Origin: Cyclospora cayetanensis
Lineage: Eukaryota > Apicomplexa > Conoidasida > Eucoccidiorida > Eimeriidae
NCBI RefSeq assembly: GCF_002999335.1
Contig: NW_020312772.1
Location: 62,001-126,000, forward strand
Reading direction: 5' to 3'
DNA: 64,000 nt
The notes beneath the pieces are model-generated. The model was not told where the DNA came from. It worked only from the letters and a program-made list of their open reading frames with translations, and made no database searches. Of this stretch, positions 34,862-47,369 are shown one piece after another. Position 1 is the stretch's first letter. Each line of letters starts with the position of its first letter. Made by a program: the position numbers and the translations under genes.

Positions 34862-36213
34862 TTTCTCTCTGTCTCTCGTGCTGTTTTTTCCAATATACAT
34901 CTTTGTGGGCTTTTGCTGTACTGTACGCTTAATTGGTGTTGGACTTTTGTTTCGACGGGCATTGGGTGCACGGTCTTTGTGAGATGTCTTGCAGAGGTGC
35001 TGCCTTCCTTGGTGGTAGATTTGAAGGGCCTCTATCTGCTTGCTCCTTCCGTAACATCTCTCTCTGTGGGGCAGTTCTATCAACACGAAAAGAAACAGCA
35101 TCAGAGTCCCCCCATTGCGCTCTGCATACACCCGACATTCGCGAAAACGGCATTTCATGCCGTTCGTGTGTACGTCCAGGTGAGAGGCTACAGCTGGCAC
35201 CTGCTGTTCGTTGCTCCTCATGCTATGTTCTCGCTCCAGCCGGAACTGAAGGGCATCAGCAGGATAAGACGGCATGCCGATGTGCGTGTGTGTGTTCCTG
35301 CTTGTTGAGTCTCATGCATTATGGATTGTTCTTACCATTAATGTGAGTGGTGTTTCAGTGGGAGTTCGTATGCGCATTCGTTTCTTGCTGCAGTTGGGTC
35401 CGCTGCGCCACGAAGCAGCCGCAGCAGCAGCAGCAGCAGCAGGCGAATGGTTTGCTGCCGCTCTTAGCGCGAGATTGCAGCAGGATGGGCAGGTCCTTTC
35501 GGCTGGAAAACCCCCGTATTACGTTAACATTGGGGGGGTGGGCTATGTGACATGCACGCTCACTAGCACGATCAGCGTGAAGAACCTTATTCTCTCTCTA
35601 GACGCAGCCGTGCGCGTCTTAGCCCAGATGTCTATTGAGGAAGCGCTAAGGGAGGTGGAATTGTCAGCAGAATGGTCTCCGGAGAAGATAGACTCTGCAT
35701 TGTGCCCATTCTTTCCAGTCTGCCCTGGGCGCCTTAACCGATCGTACGTTGGATGTCTCGCTGCAGCTGTACATCTGTGCTTGCTGATGCGATTTTGCTC
35801 GGAGCATCTACTTAGGTTTTTCTGCTGACGTATGCGAACTCTTCATGTGTATTGCTTATCTGTGCTGCCCCTGCCCTTCTTTTTGTGCTTCTTTGTGAGT
35901 GGGCTCTTTCTACTCGCTGTAGCTTCTGCCGTATCTGTGTTACGTCTCGCGTGTGCTTGTCTTGTCTCGCAGAGTGCAGCCGTTGGTAGATGAGGGAATA
36001 GAAGTATGCCTGAGGGCTTTGAGGGAGACGCCACGCCTCTTTGTGGTGGTTCGAGGTTCCCTGGTTTCCAGGGGAGGTGTAGCAGGTTTAGGCCTTGCTG
36101 ACTCAAGCGAATTGGGAGAACTGGAGGGCTTTGTTGCTCTCAAGGAAGCGGATCGATTCACGGAGACTCTCATATCCCATGGGTTTTATTTTGAGGTTGT
36201 GAATAGCTACTGA
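28084..36213 (+). CDS. Secreted, repeat-bearing insulinase-like (M16) protein lacking the zinc motif
   Basis: Phase-closed exons: 28084-29302, 29708-30216, 31816-31892, 32270-32391, 32672-33498, 33935-34378, 34585-34669, 34995-35179, 35394-35743, 35973-36213. Another exon starts at 30528, and a further block ends at 31579; the join between them near 30.65-30.75 kb is unresolved. MIQPVGGVKHVALLLLLALT is a likely signal peptide, followed by 11 copies of a 13-residue charged repeat. The rest aligns along the insulysin fold: LSSGALIILVSCP; HFVAASKPRDFPMLVKALAG; ASGGSTLLGRLVSSGKALKA; IEVTLPDDDLKHRLADIGEM; ALRESPPGWWFMAEQQRLFA; LSIPRAPTLVD; the last exon with RLFVVVRGSLVS. No HxxEH is present where the zinc site should be, and the C-terminal RTxEQLGY substrate motif is replaced. 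It is probably a non-catalytic M16 homologue of the secretory pathway. The join of the first exon to the M16 part is inferred from matching phase 1, so two genes remain possible. Confidence 0.75.
28327..28790 (+). repeat. 39-bp coding repeat: 11 copies plus one degenerate
   Basis: It encodes REKDEDEDSQRRL with S/L and D/E/K variation at fixed places. The unit is a multiple of three and stays in frame from the signal peptide to the following Arg-rich segment. The composition predicts a highly charged helix. Confidence 0.95.
29385..29700. repeat. CTG/CTT-rich tract with a duplicated unit of about 190-200 bp
   Basis: The sequence CAACAGGAGGCAGCAGTAGC, then CCCGCTA and CCCTCAAAGCGCTGTTGTTG, occurs twice (about 29420-29495 and 29605-29680), each flanked by CTGCTTCTG arrays. 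It lies in the inferred first intron (29303-29707) of the M16-like gene and forms the pyrimidine tract before the acceptor at 29707. Confidence 0.85.
33505..33557. repeat. TA/TATG microsatellite
   Basis: (AT)n followed by GTATATACGTATATGTATA units within the M16-like gene intron 33499-33934. Confidence 0.85.
34812..34860. repeat. (GT)n microsatellite, about 24 units
   Basis: An uninterrupted GT dinucleotide run in the M16-like gene intron 34670-34994. Confidence 0.95.
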
Positions 36214-37274
36214 CGCGAGTACCAGTAACTTCATTGTTTGAGATTTTATGGGCGCATACCCAGAAGCATGCGTCTTTGGGGCTTGATCAGGCTGCGTCCG
36301 CGCTCTTGTCACTATCTTCCGAGCTTAATGCCGCATTCTTGAGCAGTTTCTTCTCAGCATAACACCGAAAGAAAGCTATCTAAGGTTCTCATAGGAAAGG
36401 AGACATACACCTGCTACAGCATTCTACCAAAGGCGTAGACAGGCGGGAAGTAAGCCAGTTACGGCGGCAGGATCAGCAGCCAACGGCGCAGGGAGACTTC
36501 GACCTGAAAGAGAGACTTCATTTTTCCCCGTACAGTTGGGTGAGACTTTGGAGGAGTATACCATTTAAGGAACTCTGACCTCGCTACGGGAAAGACTGAA
36601 CGGGGTGTTTGTGTGCGCGCGTGCGTGCGTTCAAATTAAAGGTAAATTTATCATCTATATTATGTGGGAATGGCACATGGGGTGTACCTTCAGCCCACAC
36701 ATGAGGCGGAGAAAAGCTAGACAGCAGCCTTGACTCCATTTATTGCCCCCGTGTAACTTCAGTGCCTGCCGAGTGCTATACCTCTGCCCCTGTACGTCTA
36801 GCTTCTCCCTGTATGTACCAGACCAGCAAGCCAATTTGGTTGCTGCTCCCACCAATTCTTTGCCGCTACAGTGTTGAGGCTTGCCTCGCTTCTAGCGGTA
36901 CTGCTGGAGTATTAGTGCCAGGGCAAAACCTGGCTCTTTACTTCACAGCTAGCCAAACAAGAGTTTTGGGACTGTGGAGGAGACGAACCCGTGAAGGGGC
37001 ATTTTATGCATCTGCTCTTGCCGACCGATCATTCTTCCCAGGGTCGTATCTGTTTTTTGTTTGGTTGGCTTTCGTTCCTTTGTCGATACACTAGGCATCA
37101 TTTTACCCTTTTAACTGTATGGGTAATCCGTGCAGAGTCATCTGGTAGGAGCATGCTGGCACGTAAGCCATAGACTGCTTGCAGGATTCATGCAGAGCAG
37201 AGACACCGCTGTCAACAGCGCTGCCACCGCTGGTACTTTTTCTCATTTGGCTGTGCGTACTGTGGCACCGGTTC
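36214..37274. other. Convergent intergenic gap
   Basis: It lies between the stop of the plus-strand M16-like gene and the stop of the minus-strand CFAP70-like gene, so it is a 3'-3' gap. No gene or clear terminator was seen. A short GTGCGTG run is at 36609-36630. Confidence 0.6.
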
Positions 37275-40200
37275 CTACTGTTGCTGTTTCTTATTCTGAT
37301 TCATAAACTCTTCTATATCCTTTCGGATCAGCTTGGCCGTTGTTTTAATTTCGGCTCTGAGAGTAACCAGCTGCGGTGCTTCCTCGGGGGTGTGGGACCG
37401 GCGCAGGAGGCAAGCATCCGCTTGACGAGCGATGAAGTCAGAGCGCAACAAAAGCAGCAGCAGTTTCTGCTGTTGATCTTCTTCGTTGTCCTCTTGCTGT
37501 TGCTGCTGAGCAACGAAGGCCTCTTTGATATGGAACAATGCAGTAGCAAATTGCTGTAGCGATCTGACGAGGTCGTCACCTTCAACTGCTAGCAGCCCCA
37601 ATATAGTTGACTGAGTTATTAGGCTCTCTGCAAAGCCGAAGTAGGCATCCTGACCGACAAACTATAAACCACGGAACTGAGAACCAAAGATCTAAGCTAC
37701 CACCTAGCTGAAACACGTAACTCGAAAAGCTAGTTTTGTACACAGGTAGCTACAGGCCCTACAGTGCAAGGTGCCCCCAACCGCGAACCGTATTCCCAAA
37801 CAGTTGTTCAGGAGACATGCAACTGTATTCTGCGGGCTGGCTTGATGGCGTTCGCCATGCTCCCTTGGATAACGACTCCTAAGTACCGAGGGTGTAGCGG
37901 CTTCTGCAGCTTACCGGTATCCTCTGGAACTTGCATCACTGCGAAGGCATGGGCTGTTTCAATGGCTGTCATCCCCTGATGCTGCTGGTTTTGCCGCCGC
38001 TGCTGATGCTGCTCCAAGAACGCAGCAGCAAGTCGTAACGGTAGTCCGCCTAACCACGTACAGGTGATACCCGCTGAGAAACCACTTTCTCCAGGAGAGT
38101 TGCCTCCAACTGCCTCTCCTGGGGCTGCTGCTTCTGTCGTTTCTACGGCAGAAGCGGCAGCAGGGAGTGGTTTGAAGGGATCGCCTAATATGATTCTGTT
38201 GTGCCTTGCCAGCGTATTCGTGGGCCTTAGAGTTGCCTTGAAAAAGAAGCGGCAGCACACTGCTGCTTGTCTCTCTTTTCCTAGGCCTAAGGAGGCTAGA
38301 CACAAGAAACCCCACGGCTCAGCGCGATTGGGGTTTAGGTCGTTTGCTGCTGCTGCTGCTGCCAGCGCCTGCCGCAGCAGCTGCTGTTCCTTGCCTTGCT
38401 GCTCTTCGTTTTGCTCTTGCAGGTGCTGGTCCTGTTGCAGCAGCAGCAGGCAGGCAGAAAGCCCGAGCCACCCCTCCGCCGTTTCTAAAAGAGACAGTGC
38501 TTTGGAAAAGTACTCACAGCCAATGGTCCCAAGCCTGCGCAGCAACACGCCCCCAGCGGCTGTCTCAAGCGAAGTGCAGAGACATTGTGACACGCCGTAT
38601 AGGAACGGTCCGCTTATTCCATCTAAGGCACTTCGTGTCTGTATAACGCGGACCAGGGATGTTTTTCAGCGCTAGCTAGCCTCGTGTGGCCTTTGGCGGG
38701 CAGCCGATCTTAAAATGTTGGAATGGTGATTAGCGTCCTAGGACTAGGGTGTATCACCCGAGATGGAATGCAAGCTCGCCGCATCTGAGGTAGACCGCAG
38801 AGTCAGTGGTTGGCTGCGCGGCTTCAAGGCTTTTCTGAAAGAGGGCGAAAGCCCTACGTGGTCTCTGTATTCTCCGAGCAGCCTCGGCAGCCAAGGATAG
38901 ACAAAGGGCACTAAACGGAGAGGAAGCTAGCAGACGAGAGAGGACTGCGTGGGCTTCCTCGTTGGCTGCATCCAAAACTCAAGGACAGAGGCTGAGAGGG
39001 TCCGAGTTAGCGTATGAAAAGGACCAATCGAGATAAAACTAACAGGGAGCTGCACTACCGAAAGCTTTTTTGGTGCATGAAGCTAACGGAAAAGAAGAGC
39101 ATCATACACGGTTAGCGAAGGGGGATTTTCGTGAGAATCAAAAAAACTGTGGATGTACATCAGCCAACAGCACATTAAGGTCAGCAGCATATTCACATAT
39201 ATCTGATATCAGATAACCAGGTGGGGAAAGAGGGACAACAGCCGAACGGCCTTAAGCAAAAGGGAATAAACGAATCATAGGTACCGAAGCGCCAAAAGCA
39301 AGCAAACATGCATCGCAGCAAAGGGCACAGGGAGGCAAAATCACCAAAAACCTCGAAAACGACAGAAAAAAGGAGGTTTTTAAGGGAGAGGGTGCCCGTT
39401 AAGGAAGCTATACGGGCAGAGAGGTAAGGAGAAAGAAATTTGAAAGTCGCAAGCCAGTACTGCCAATTTTTCAGGGTGCAGAAAAGTATGGTATTCAATT
39501 GGTGAAATTAAACCCTATAGCCCAATCCCGATACACTCCAAGCTTTGACTCCTAAGCAACAGCAGTGGAGTACACGGCCAATGCATGGGGGTAGAGGTTT
39601 CCAGCCGAACATGCGTTCATCCAAGGGACAGACAATCAAGCCTTTAGGCATGAGGTGTATAACATCGACTTTATATGCGTCTTACCCTGGCAAAGCATAA
39701 GGGCCTGAGCCTCGATCAGTAGCAGCAGGTTACTGCCTTTTATAGTTGAAGAAACTAGGGAGTCTTCTCTGAGGAGCCGGAGGGCGAGAGCTCCTAGGCT
39801 GAACTTCGTGAGCAGCAGCAGCAGGGGAACAAACAGGCCTGAGGGCCCTTCCTCTAGCTGCAGCATCCAGTCTTCCGGTAGACTTGGGAACTGTCAAATA
39901 AGTACCCACAAAAACACCGAGTTACGAGAGCCAGGTGTCAGCCGGTGAAGTAAGGGAAGGAGCGAGTCATAATAGAAAGACACATTTCGACATCGATTAT
40001 AGGCACGTAGGCCACCAAACGATGGCTCTCCAAGAGCCGAGATTCCGCCAGTTGTGCAGAGCAAGGCAGGTAGCAACGAGATACCGAATACAGTGGCAAC
40101 ACTGCATTTAGTAACCGACAATAGTGCCGCGGGTGCAGCCTCATCCCTGCTACGCTTGTTGCAGCAGCCTTATTACCTGCTGGATTATTTCGTTCTGAGG

Positions 40201-41738
40201 CCACTCGCTCCACATCTTTGGCTGATTTTGATGGCTTTGTTGGGCATCTATGCCCTTGTTGTCCATCTCTTCGAAAGCTTCTAGCTGAAGCAGATACAAG
40301 TCGAGCAGCTGTGTCTGCAGATGATACACAGAGGGCTGCAGTGCAAGGGACAAAGCCGCTTCGAATCGTTGAGCATCTCCCATGAACAAGAAAGAAAGAG
40401 CGAGACAAAAAAAGCAAAGCGAAAGCGGAGGATCTGCTGGCTCCTCCTTTGCCCCTGCTGACGAGCTCCCAGCACTCAAGCCTTCTCCAGAAAACGAGAT
40501 CTCAACAGGGCCATCTTCAAGCCGCTGCTGAGGCCTGATATCGTCTTTCAGGTGTTGCTGCTGCTGCAACCGCTGAAGCAGCTGTTGCACTGCTACAGAG
40601 AAAAAGCCCTGGGCTTCTTCTGGTCGGTTACAGTCAAGAAGGAGACATCCCAGCATCAGCAAAGGCTCGGTCGGAGTCTGCATAGCGCACATCCTGAATG
40701 AATTGCGTTAAATCCCAACGCATCGTGAGCACTTCGCAGGAGAAGCTCATGAGGAAGAGCATTCTTCTGTCCCGGCGCCAGATTCTGGGTGTTGTGTCTC
40801 TTCCCTTGCTGCTGCTGGTGCCATGGTTACCCCTGTGCTGCTGAATTTTTTGGTTTTTATACGTCGAACGCACCTGATTCACGCCTCCAAACTTGTTGAT
40901 CGCCTCCATCAGGGCGGCTTCGGCTTCGTCCTTGTTGCTTTGGTCGGCCCTCAGGAGCAGCGATGCGAGCTGTACGTACAGCAGTGGCTCGGAGCATGAA
41001 GCAGCAGCAGTCACTACTCCAGGTGGTGCTTCAGCTGGTGGCAGCAGCAGTAGCTGCTTGTGGTACTCGATTGCACCATCTAGGTCTCCAATTAGCTCTG
41101 ATTCGAAGCACAAACGGCGCAATCGCTCGTGCTCCGTCTGCTTCCTGCATCCAGTCGCTATTTCTGGTCCACCTGGTGCAGCTATTGCTGCCACGGCGTC
41201 AGCAAGGGCTGAGGGTGCTTCGACTGATTCCACCCGCGGTAGTGCCACTTCGCCAACTGACGCAGTCCCTAAAGTGTTGTCAGAGGCTCCTTCCTCTCCT
41301 GACGCTCGCGGTACTGCTCCTCCTTCAATTTCGTCGGGGCCAAGAAAAAGCCTCTCATACTCGGCTTTTGCTGCTGCCGTCCTGTTACAGCCAGGGAAAA
41401 CAGCAGCCAAAACTGTGTACAGAGTCCTTAAACAAACTGTACTCTTAAATTCGCTGCTTGCTGCAGACTTTGAATATCTCAGTATCAGCAGCAGCTCCAG
41501 CAGCCTGCAGAACTCTACTCCCAACAGCTGCATCACTGAGGGCAGCAGCCATATGAAAGCACGCAACCGCAGCAGCAACAGTTTGTTTCACTTTACGGTA
41601 GTCGCAATTTCTGTATTTAGGGCCTCAGAGAGGGCAGCAAAACAGTCAGCCAAGACGATGCATTTCCGCTGCTGCTGCTGCAACGCGGCCGCCCCTGAAC
41701 TCCACTCGATTGGCTCGCTGGTGCTGCTGCCTCTTTTC

Positions 41739-41779
<41 letters not shown>

Positions 41780-44700
41780 CGCAGCCAGTAGTGCGTCACC
41801 GCGGACTCTGTCTCTCACCGCTTGTCGCAGCAACTGTCTCAGTTGTCTCTCCAGTTCGGCAAGGTGGCCACGAGATTTAAGATCCATTTGCACCCGGAGC
41901 AAGAGCTCCTCCATACCTACGTCTGCCGCTTCCTGCGCTGCTGCTGCACCGCCTGCTGGACCTCCTGGCAGCACCCGCGAAAGAGAAGACGAGACAAAAG
42001 AGAGACTCTGGAGAGCAACCGAGGAAACCCCAGCAGCCGTGTGGCGTAGCAGCACATCCCCCCATGGCCCGCTGCTGTCGTCATCTGACGAGTGTGCCTC
42101 TTTTTGCTGATCCGCATGGTCCACCACGGCATCAGGGCTGTTTGGTGAAGGAGCTGCTGCTGCTGAAAAGTGGAGAAGCTGTGAGGGGATCTCCGGAAAA
42201 AGCGGCCGCAGAGCTGCAAATCACGCATAGCGTACAAAATAAAGGTCTTTCGAACGACTTTTTGAGCGTGTGTGTTCGTGCGGTCTAAAATTCGTCCAGT
42301 GTCAGGATTAGGATACAGTCATACGGTGATGAAGTGCAATCGAGAGTTTGATAACCGCTCCTGCCGCCTCAAAAGGATCTTGTCCTGTTTTTTGTTCTTG
42401 CTGCTGTTGCTGCGAGGAATCCCCAGCAGCAGCGGCAGCGGCTGCAGTGGCGACCTCAGCGTACACCGCGGAGAGCGGTAGAGTTAGGCTGTCGGTATGC
42501 TGCTCTCCCTTCCTCAGAGCATCAAGTGGCACCCAAGCTTTTGCTGCCAGGTGCTTCCAGCCAAGTGAAGTGCCATTTGAATCTGCAACAAAGTTCGCAA
42601 ACCGTAAGCTGTGACCCTTCCTTAAGGTTTAGGACCATTTGATCTATCCTCTAAGGCGGTGAGTGGCCGGCGCTGAGCTATGCATACCTAAGAGCATTCG
42701 TATCACCCCCGTGCTGCATAGTGGTTCGGTGCGTGCTCTGCAGAGGGCTTGTGGCTAAAGGCTTGCGAATTTTGCGTTGTTACCTTGTCGCTGTGCAGCT
42801 GCCTTAAGTTTATTTGAGGCTGACTTTGCCCCCCTTTGCCCCTTCTCCTCGCTGGCCTTTTGCTTCTGTTTTGGCAGCAAGTAAACCCACATGCCACCTC
42901 CATGGTCGAGGGTATACACAAACCGGGAGATAAATCCGCGTCCTCTGTAGCTTTTGTAGCTCCCCGAGCTCTGGCCGTCGCTGCCCTCCCAAGCGATAAA
43001 CGGCTTCGGAGAAGAGGCATACAGGCCATCTTGCTCAGCTGAAGGCTTCTCAGGGGATGAAGAGGGAGAAACAGAAGTGAGAGTTCCGGCAGAAGCAGGT
43101 GGGCGCCCCTTGGCTCGGCCCTTCTGCGAGCCACCCGCAGGTTGGCTCTGCAGTTTTTCCTCCTGAGGCTTTGGAGCAGGCTTGTCGGGTAGGTGCAAAC
43201 AGCCACCGTCGAGACACCCCTCAAGCAGCAGGAGCTGCAATCGCAAGAGCCCCGACAGCCGCGGGAACAGCGGCAGCATTCAGCACAACCGCAAAAGAAC
43301 AGGAAGTTAGAATGCGGCAGCTCCATGCATCGAGTCGCCGTATAGCCCGTAGTACATCATCCATACGCTTAATATCCTAGCACAGGGCTCTGGCTTTCTA
43401 AAGTGCCGCGATCTGCTATGCATAGCTAAATTTGTGGGGCATGGCTAGGAACCCGGAGTTTGGTTACACAGCCGTTAAGCGGGTTTAGCAGCGAAAAACT
43501 CACCGAATAGAAAAACGGATGCGAATCGCTGTCTGTCGAGGACCCCCCTATGTAATCGGGCAGCGAATGAGCGCCCTCAACCTACAAACCTACACCTACA
43601 TGCATGTAGCCCTTAGCTCCCCGTCTGAAGCCGCAAACTACGCACCCTAACGCATGGCCCTTTTACTAATGGGCACTTCCTGGCAAAAAAGAAGCACCTG
43701 AGCTATTCTCCGCATGCCACTCTACAATGGTTGCGCCGCAAATAAACTCAAGAGCTACAAGCGTACTGTGACTGTAAAGACATTCCAATCTTGGCTGTCC
43801 TCAGGGGCACCCAGGAAGGAAGAGGCCTCAATGCAAATCACCACCTCGACACACCGAATGACCTGAGGTGCTGCATCGATTGACGGTATTGCCGCTGCCT
43901 GCTGCTCCTTTACACTCGCCTTCGGTGTACCGTTCAGCTGCCGTTGCTGTTGTGTAGGGTCGGTGGAAGGCGCTTCAGTGGCTGTGGAGGCATCTGTGGG
44001 TGCTGTGTAGCGGAACACGAGTTTTGAGTGCAGTTGTGTCGCTTCGTGGATAAGGGGGACAAGGTCAATATGCTCGGTGGCCAGCACACCTGATGACTCC
44101 TTATGAGCTTCTGAGGACCCAACCAAGTGTATGTACACTCCATGGCATGCGTTGTCCAGCATCTGCGGAGCTGCAGAAACGGACTCACATAGAACAAGAA
44201 TTCGGGGGTGGAGAGGATGAATAAGGGACCGGGAACATGACAAAGTTTCTTAGAACCGGGTTACACGAAGGCATGAGCCGCTAAGGGAAGCTTTGAAGCG
44301 GGTGGGTAGCGTGGCAGAAAACTGACAAGCGGGAAGCAGAATCAGGCAGAGTAGGAAATAGCCTCAAAATGGACAGCAAATGGTCAAATGGCCTTAGGAT
44401 CGCAGCACTACAAGAGAATCCTAAAGCAAAGGAGACTGATACCATTAAGCGACCCCCAGCAGCTGGAGTTTACATAGGCTGAGCTTCACGTGGGTCCTGT
44501 CGAGTTCTGCAGCGTCTCCATTCAGTGGGCCGATCTCCAAAGCATCCGCAAACAAACCTGGGGCTGCAGATACACGCTCCTAGAGCATAACTATCTTGAT
44601 GGGCACTTTGGGCTTCCACTTAGATGCAGCCTACGAGCGCTTTATATATTGTTTGAGAGTCGCATGCTGTTTACTTGTTCGTCACAGGCATTTTGCCCAC

Positions 44701-45285
44701 GTTTTTGCATGTAATTTGTAGGAGGCATACTGAGCTAAAGGCGGAGATGTGCTCCCTGCACTGCACTAGGTCTAAGCTTTCAAACTTTCCGGGCACATTG
44801 ATGGCCTTCTAATTGCCGTCCTTTTCGGTTTTTCGCTATGTGTATAGATGAATGTAGCAGCGTTGCTGTAGACTCACCTGAAAGACACAGCCGCAGGGCC
44901 GCCTCAGGAGGCACGCCATTAACTGTTTCCACCTACAGAATAAGCAAGAAGACTACTTTATGAGTCTTGTATTAAAACATGCGGGTTTGAGGCAAAGGGG
45001 GAAGCTAATCGTTAAGCCAAATGGGAAATACTAGGATTTTGAACAGACGCTCCAGTATCAAAGATTGAATTTCAACCACCCTCATCGTCTCGGTGCCTTT
45101 ACAAATAGGGCATGTGTGCTAGAATTAGTCCTTAGGGGTTCTGGGGGGGGGTTGTTGCTGACGTGAAACGTGAGCTCAGCAGAATCTGGTTGGGCCATTC
45201 CCTTGTGGAGCTGCATTGCGTCTTTCCTGCCACTTCTTTCAAGGGTCTCTGCCGCTGCTTTAGAGGTATTGACCTTCCAGGTGAC
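37275..45285 (-). CDS. CFAP70: CFAP70-like cilia/flagella-associated protein (C2-like N-terminus, TPR C-terminus)
   Basis: Phase-closed exons, 5' to 3': 45285-45163, 44932-44878, 44170-43767, then 41381-40874, 40677-40177, 39890-39686, about 38965-38758, 38534-37915, 37627-37275. Blocks at 43279-42780 and 42127-41588 belong but have uncertain borders. N-terminal blocks (ATEHIDLVPLIHEATQLHSK, VIRCVEVVICIEASSFLG) match the C2-like region of CFAP70. MDLKSRGHLAELERQLRQLL matches its middle helix. FESELIGDLDGAIEYHKQLL, GCLLLDCNRPEEAQGFFSVA and LRCGELAFHLG joined to TIGCEYFSKA are TPRs in the CFAP70 order. Poly-Gln/Ala/Ser runs interrupt the domains. CFAP70 is an axonemal protein of the outer-arm dynein region; in coccidia only microgametes carry flagella, so male-stage expression is expected (inference). 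The first exon is not settled; a block reading YLEGVDIENAEGAAP near 46.85 kb may be upstream. Confidence 0.75.
41735..41773. repeat. CTG run coding for poly-Ser in the CFAP70-like gene
   Basis: About 12 CTG triplets on the plus strand are read as AGC on the minus strand, between the conserved middle helix and the first TPR block. Confidence 0.85.
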
Positions 45286-47369
45286 CTGGAATAACCGTTT
45301 GTCCACAAAAGTGGTACATCATAATACTACACATCGAGGCTGAAACACTAGGTAAACATCTGTACACGGAGGGACTCGACTATCAGAATAAGGACATATT
45401 CATCTCATCCTTCGCTCAGACCGGTAAGCAAAGTTCTGAAGCCTGAAATTTTTGGTAAATTGCTACTTGCGCCAGGGTTTTCGAACAGGGATAAGTGACA
45501 GTAGGGCCTCCAATACCACAGTTGGGCCTCATGCAAGGCGAATCGCAGTACTTTTGTGGTTGCAGGAGCATTCTAGCCAGTCCTTATTCGCAAAGAGTTG
45601 GTGTATGAAGAATGGTAACATTAAACAGGTGCACTAAGAAGAAACGCATGAGAGCCCCACCGAGAGCGAGACCTAGGCCCCATGGCGTTTTGGCTGCTAT
45701 GAAGATGCTCAACGCAAAGAGACAAATTATACTAAAAATTAATCTAAAATTTAACAAGAATTCACCCCATCTGCACAGTTTGCCTCGATAAAGGTCCTTC
45801 TTAGGTCTGTTGGGGAGGTAACGCCGTATTGTAACGTGCTACAAGAGCACTGTTTATGGGACTTTAGAAAGTGAAGCACATTAATATATAAATTCTATTT
45901 CAATAGAATGAGCTCATTATTTTTACTTGGGTTCAAGTAAGATCGGACGGTCCAGAAACAGTATGGCTACCAAATATTTGGTCGAGTTTCAGTACACACG
46001 TGTTTCCCGTTCCATGCTAAAGCTTCTAGATGGCATCCCACTTAAGCTAACAAAGCGCAGCACTCAACGCATAAGAGCCATTATTTTTCTGCACGATGCG
46101 GGATAAGCATATGGTTGAGTTATTCGGAGCTGCTGCATTCTTCCGAGGCCTTCCGGATAACGGGTCGGATAACGGGTTACATGGCAAGTTAGTATAATCT
46201 ATTCACCGTCGTGCACAGAGGCCTCCAGAAAGAAAAATCAGGAAAAGAATTAACCAAAGCTTAAATGCAGCTTGCGAATTCATCAAACGTTACAGACGAT
46301 GGTACCCATGTTTAATACAAATCTTTTTGCTTGTTCTGTGATCTGTCCAATCAAAAAGCGGGATGCGTAAGGTGCAATCACAGCATTACCTTACTCGCGC
46401 CTTTACATTTGCTTGAAGAGCTCGCCTCTTGAGGGACAGCATAGAAACAACGCACCCCGGATGGTGCCCCTCCTCATTTCGACGCCATGGCTTGCAGTAC
46501 ATACCGGCGGCAATCTGCGCAAGCATGCAATCGTTGTGCCTCCTCCACTCCTGTTTCATATTTGTAGACAAGCAATACTGTACAGCTAACAAGTCCTCTA
46601 ATTTTACATCTAGCAGGTTTACATAGGCAGTTTTCCTACCCACAAATAAGCACCTGTGTGCGCGCTTTTCTTGCCTGTATCCGTACTGACGCAGATGTAC
46701 ATATGCAGGCACGAATGCACGACATGAGACGCGACAATTGTAAGTAGCTATAAGTTCTGAACAAACTGTGGTCTCACTCGTCCTTTTCTCTTTTCCACTC
46801 TCCCATTTATGCGGAAGTGGAGCTGCCCCCTCAGCATTTTCTATGTCTACGCCCTCCAAATACTCAGTTCACAACAAAATAAACAGACAGTAGAAAAAGT
46901 AAATCCCCCCTCACCAGGGAGAACTGTCCGTCCGCCCTGTGCACGCCGCAGCGTCTGTGCACCTGCGGTATTCCTCGGTGCTGCCGAGGGCGTGAGGCCT
47001 CTAGGCAAGGGCACTTATCAACCAGCAGCAATTACTGCTGCTCAACCCAGGCACAACATGGGGCTACGTTTTGCAGCGGTTCATGTACAAATGTTTGTTT
47101 ACTTACATCTATTCATTTGAACGCACTGGCATTGGTGACTATGTTCAACTACATGTGTAAGAGGACATTTACTAAACTGTGATCAGGTAAGGAAACACTG
47201 CATTAGTGCCACAAACGGGGCTCCTGGAGGGGAAAAAGCTGCGGAATGCATGCATTTCCTGAATCTCTGATGGGAATATATATGCAAACACCCAGCAGAA
47301 AAGCTCCAGCCTCATATATCGTGCATCTACTCCTCTATGCAGCTGTATACACTCCTTATATACGGAGAG
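45286..47369. other. Gap between the CFAP70-like and START genes
   Basis: It holds the 5' end of the CFAP70-like gene and the 3' flank of the START gene. A minus-strand block near 46859-46700 (YLEGVDIENAEGAAP) could be an N-terminal C2-like exon of the CFAP70-like gene. The stretch 45.3-46.4 kb is AT-rich, with nothing recognised. Confidence 0.4.
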
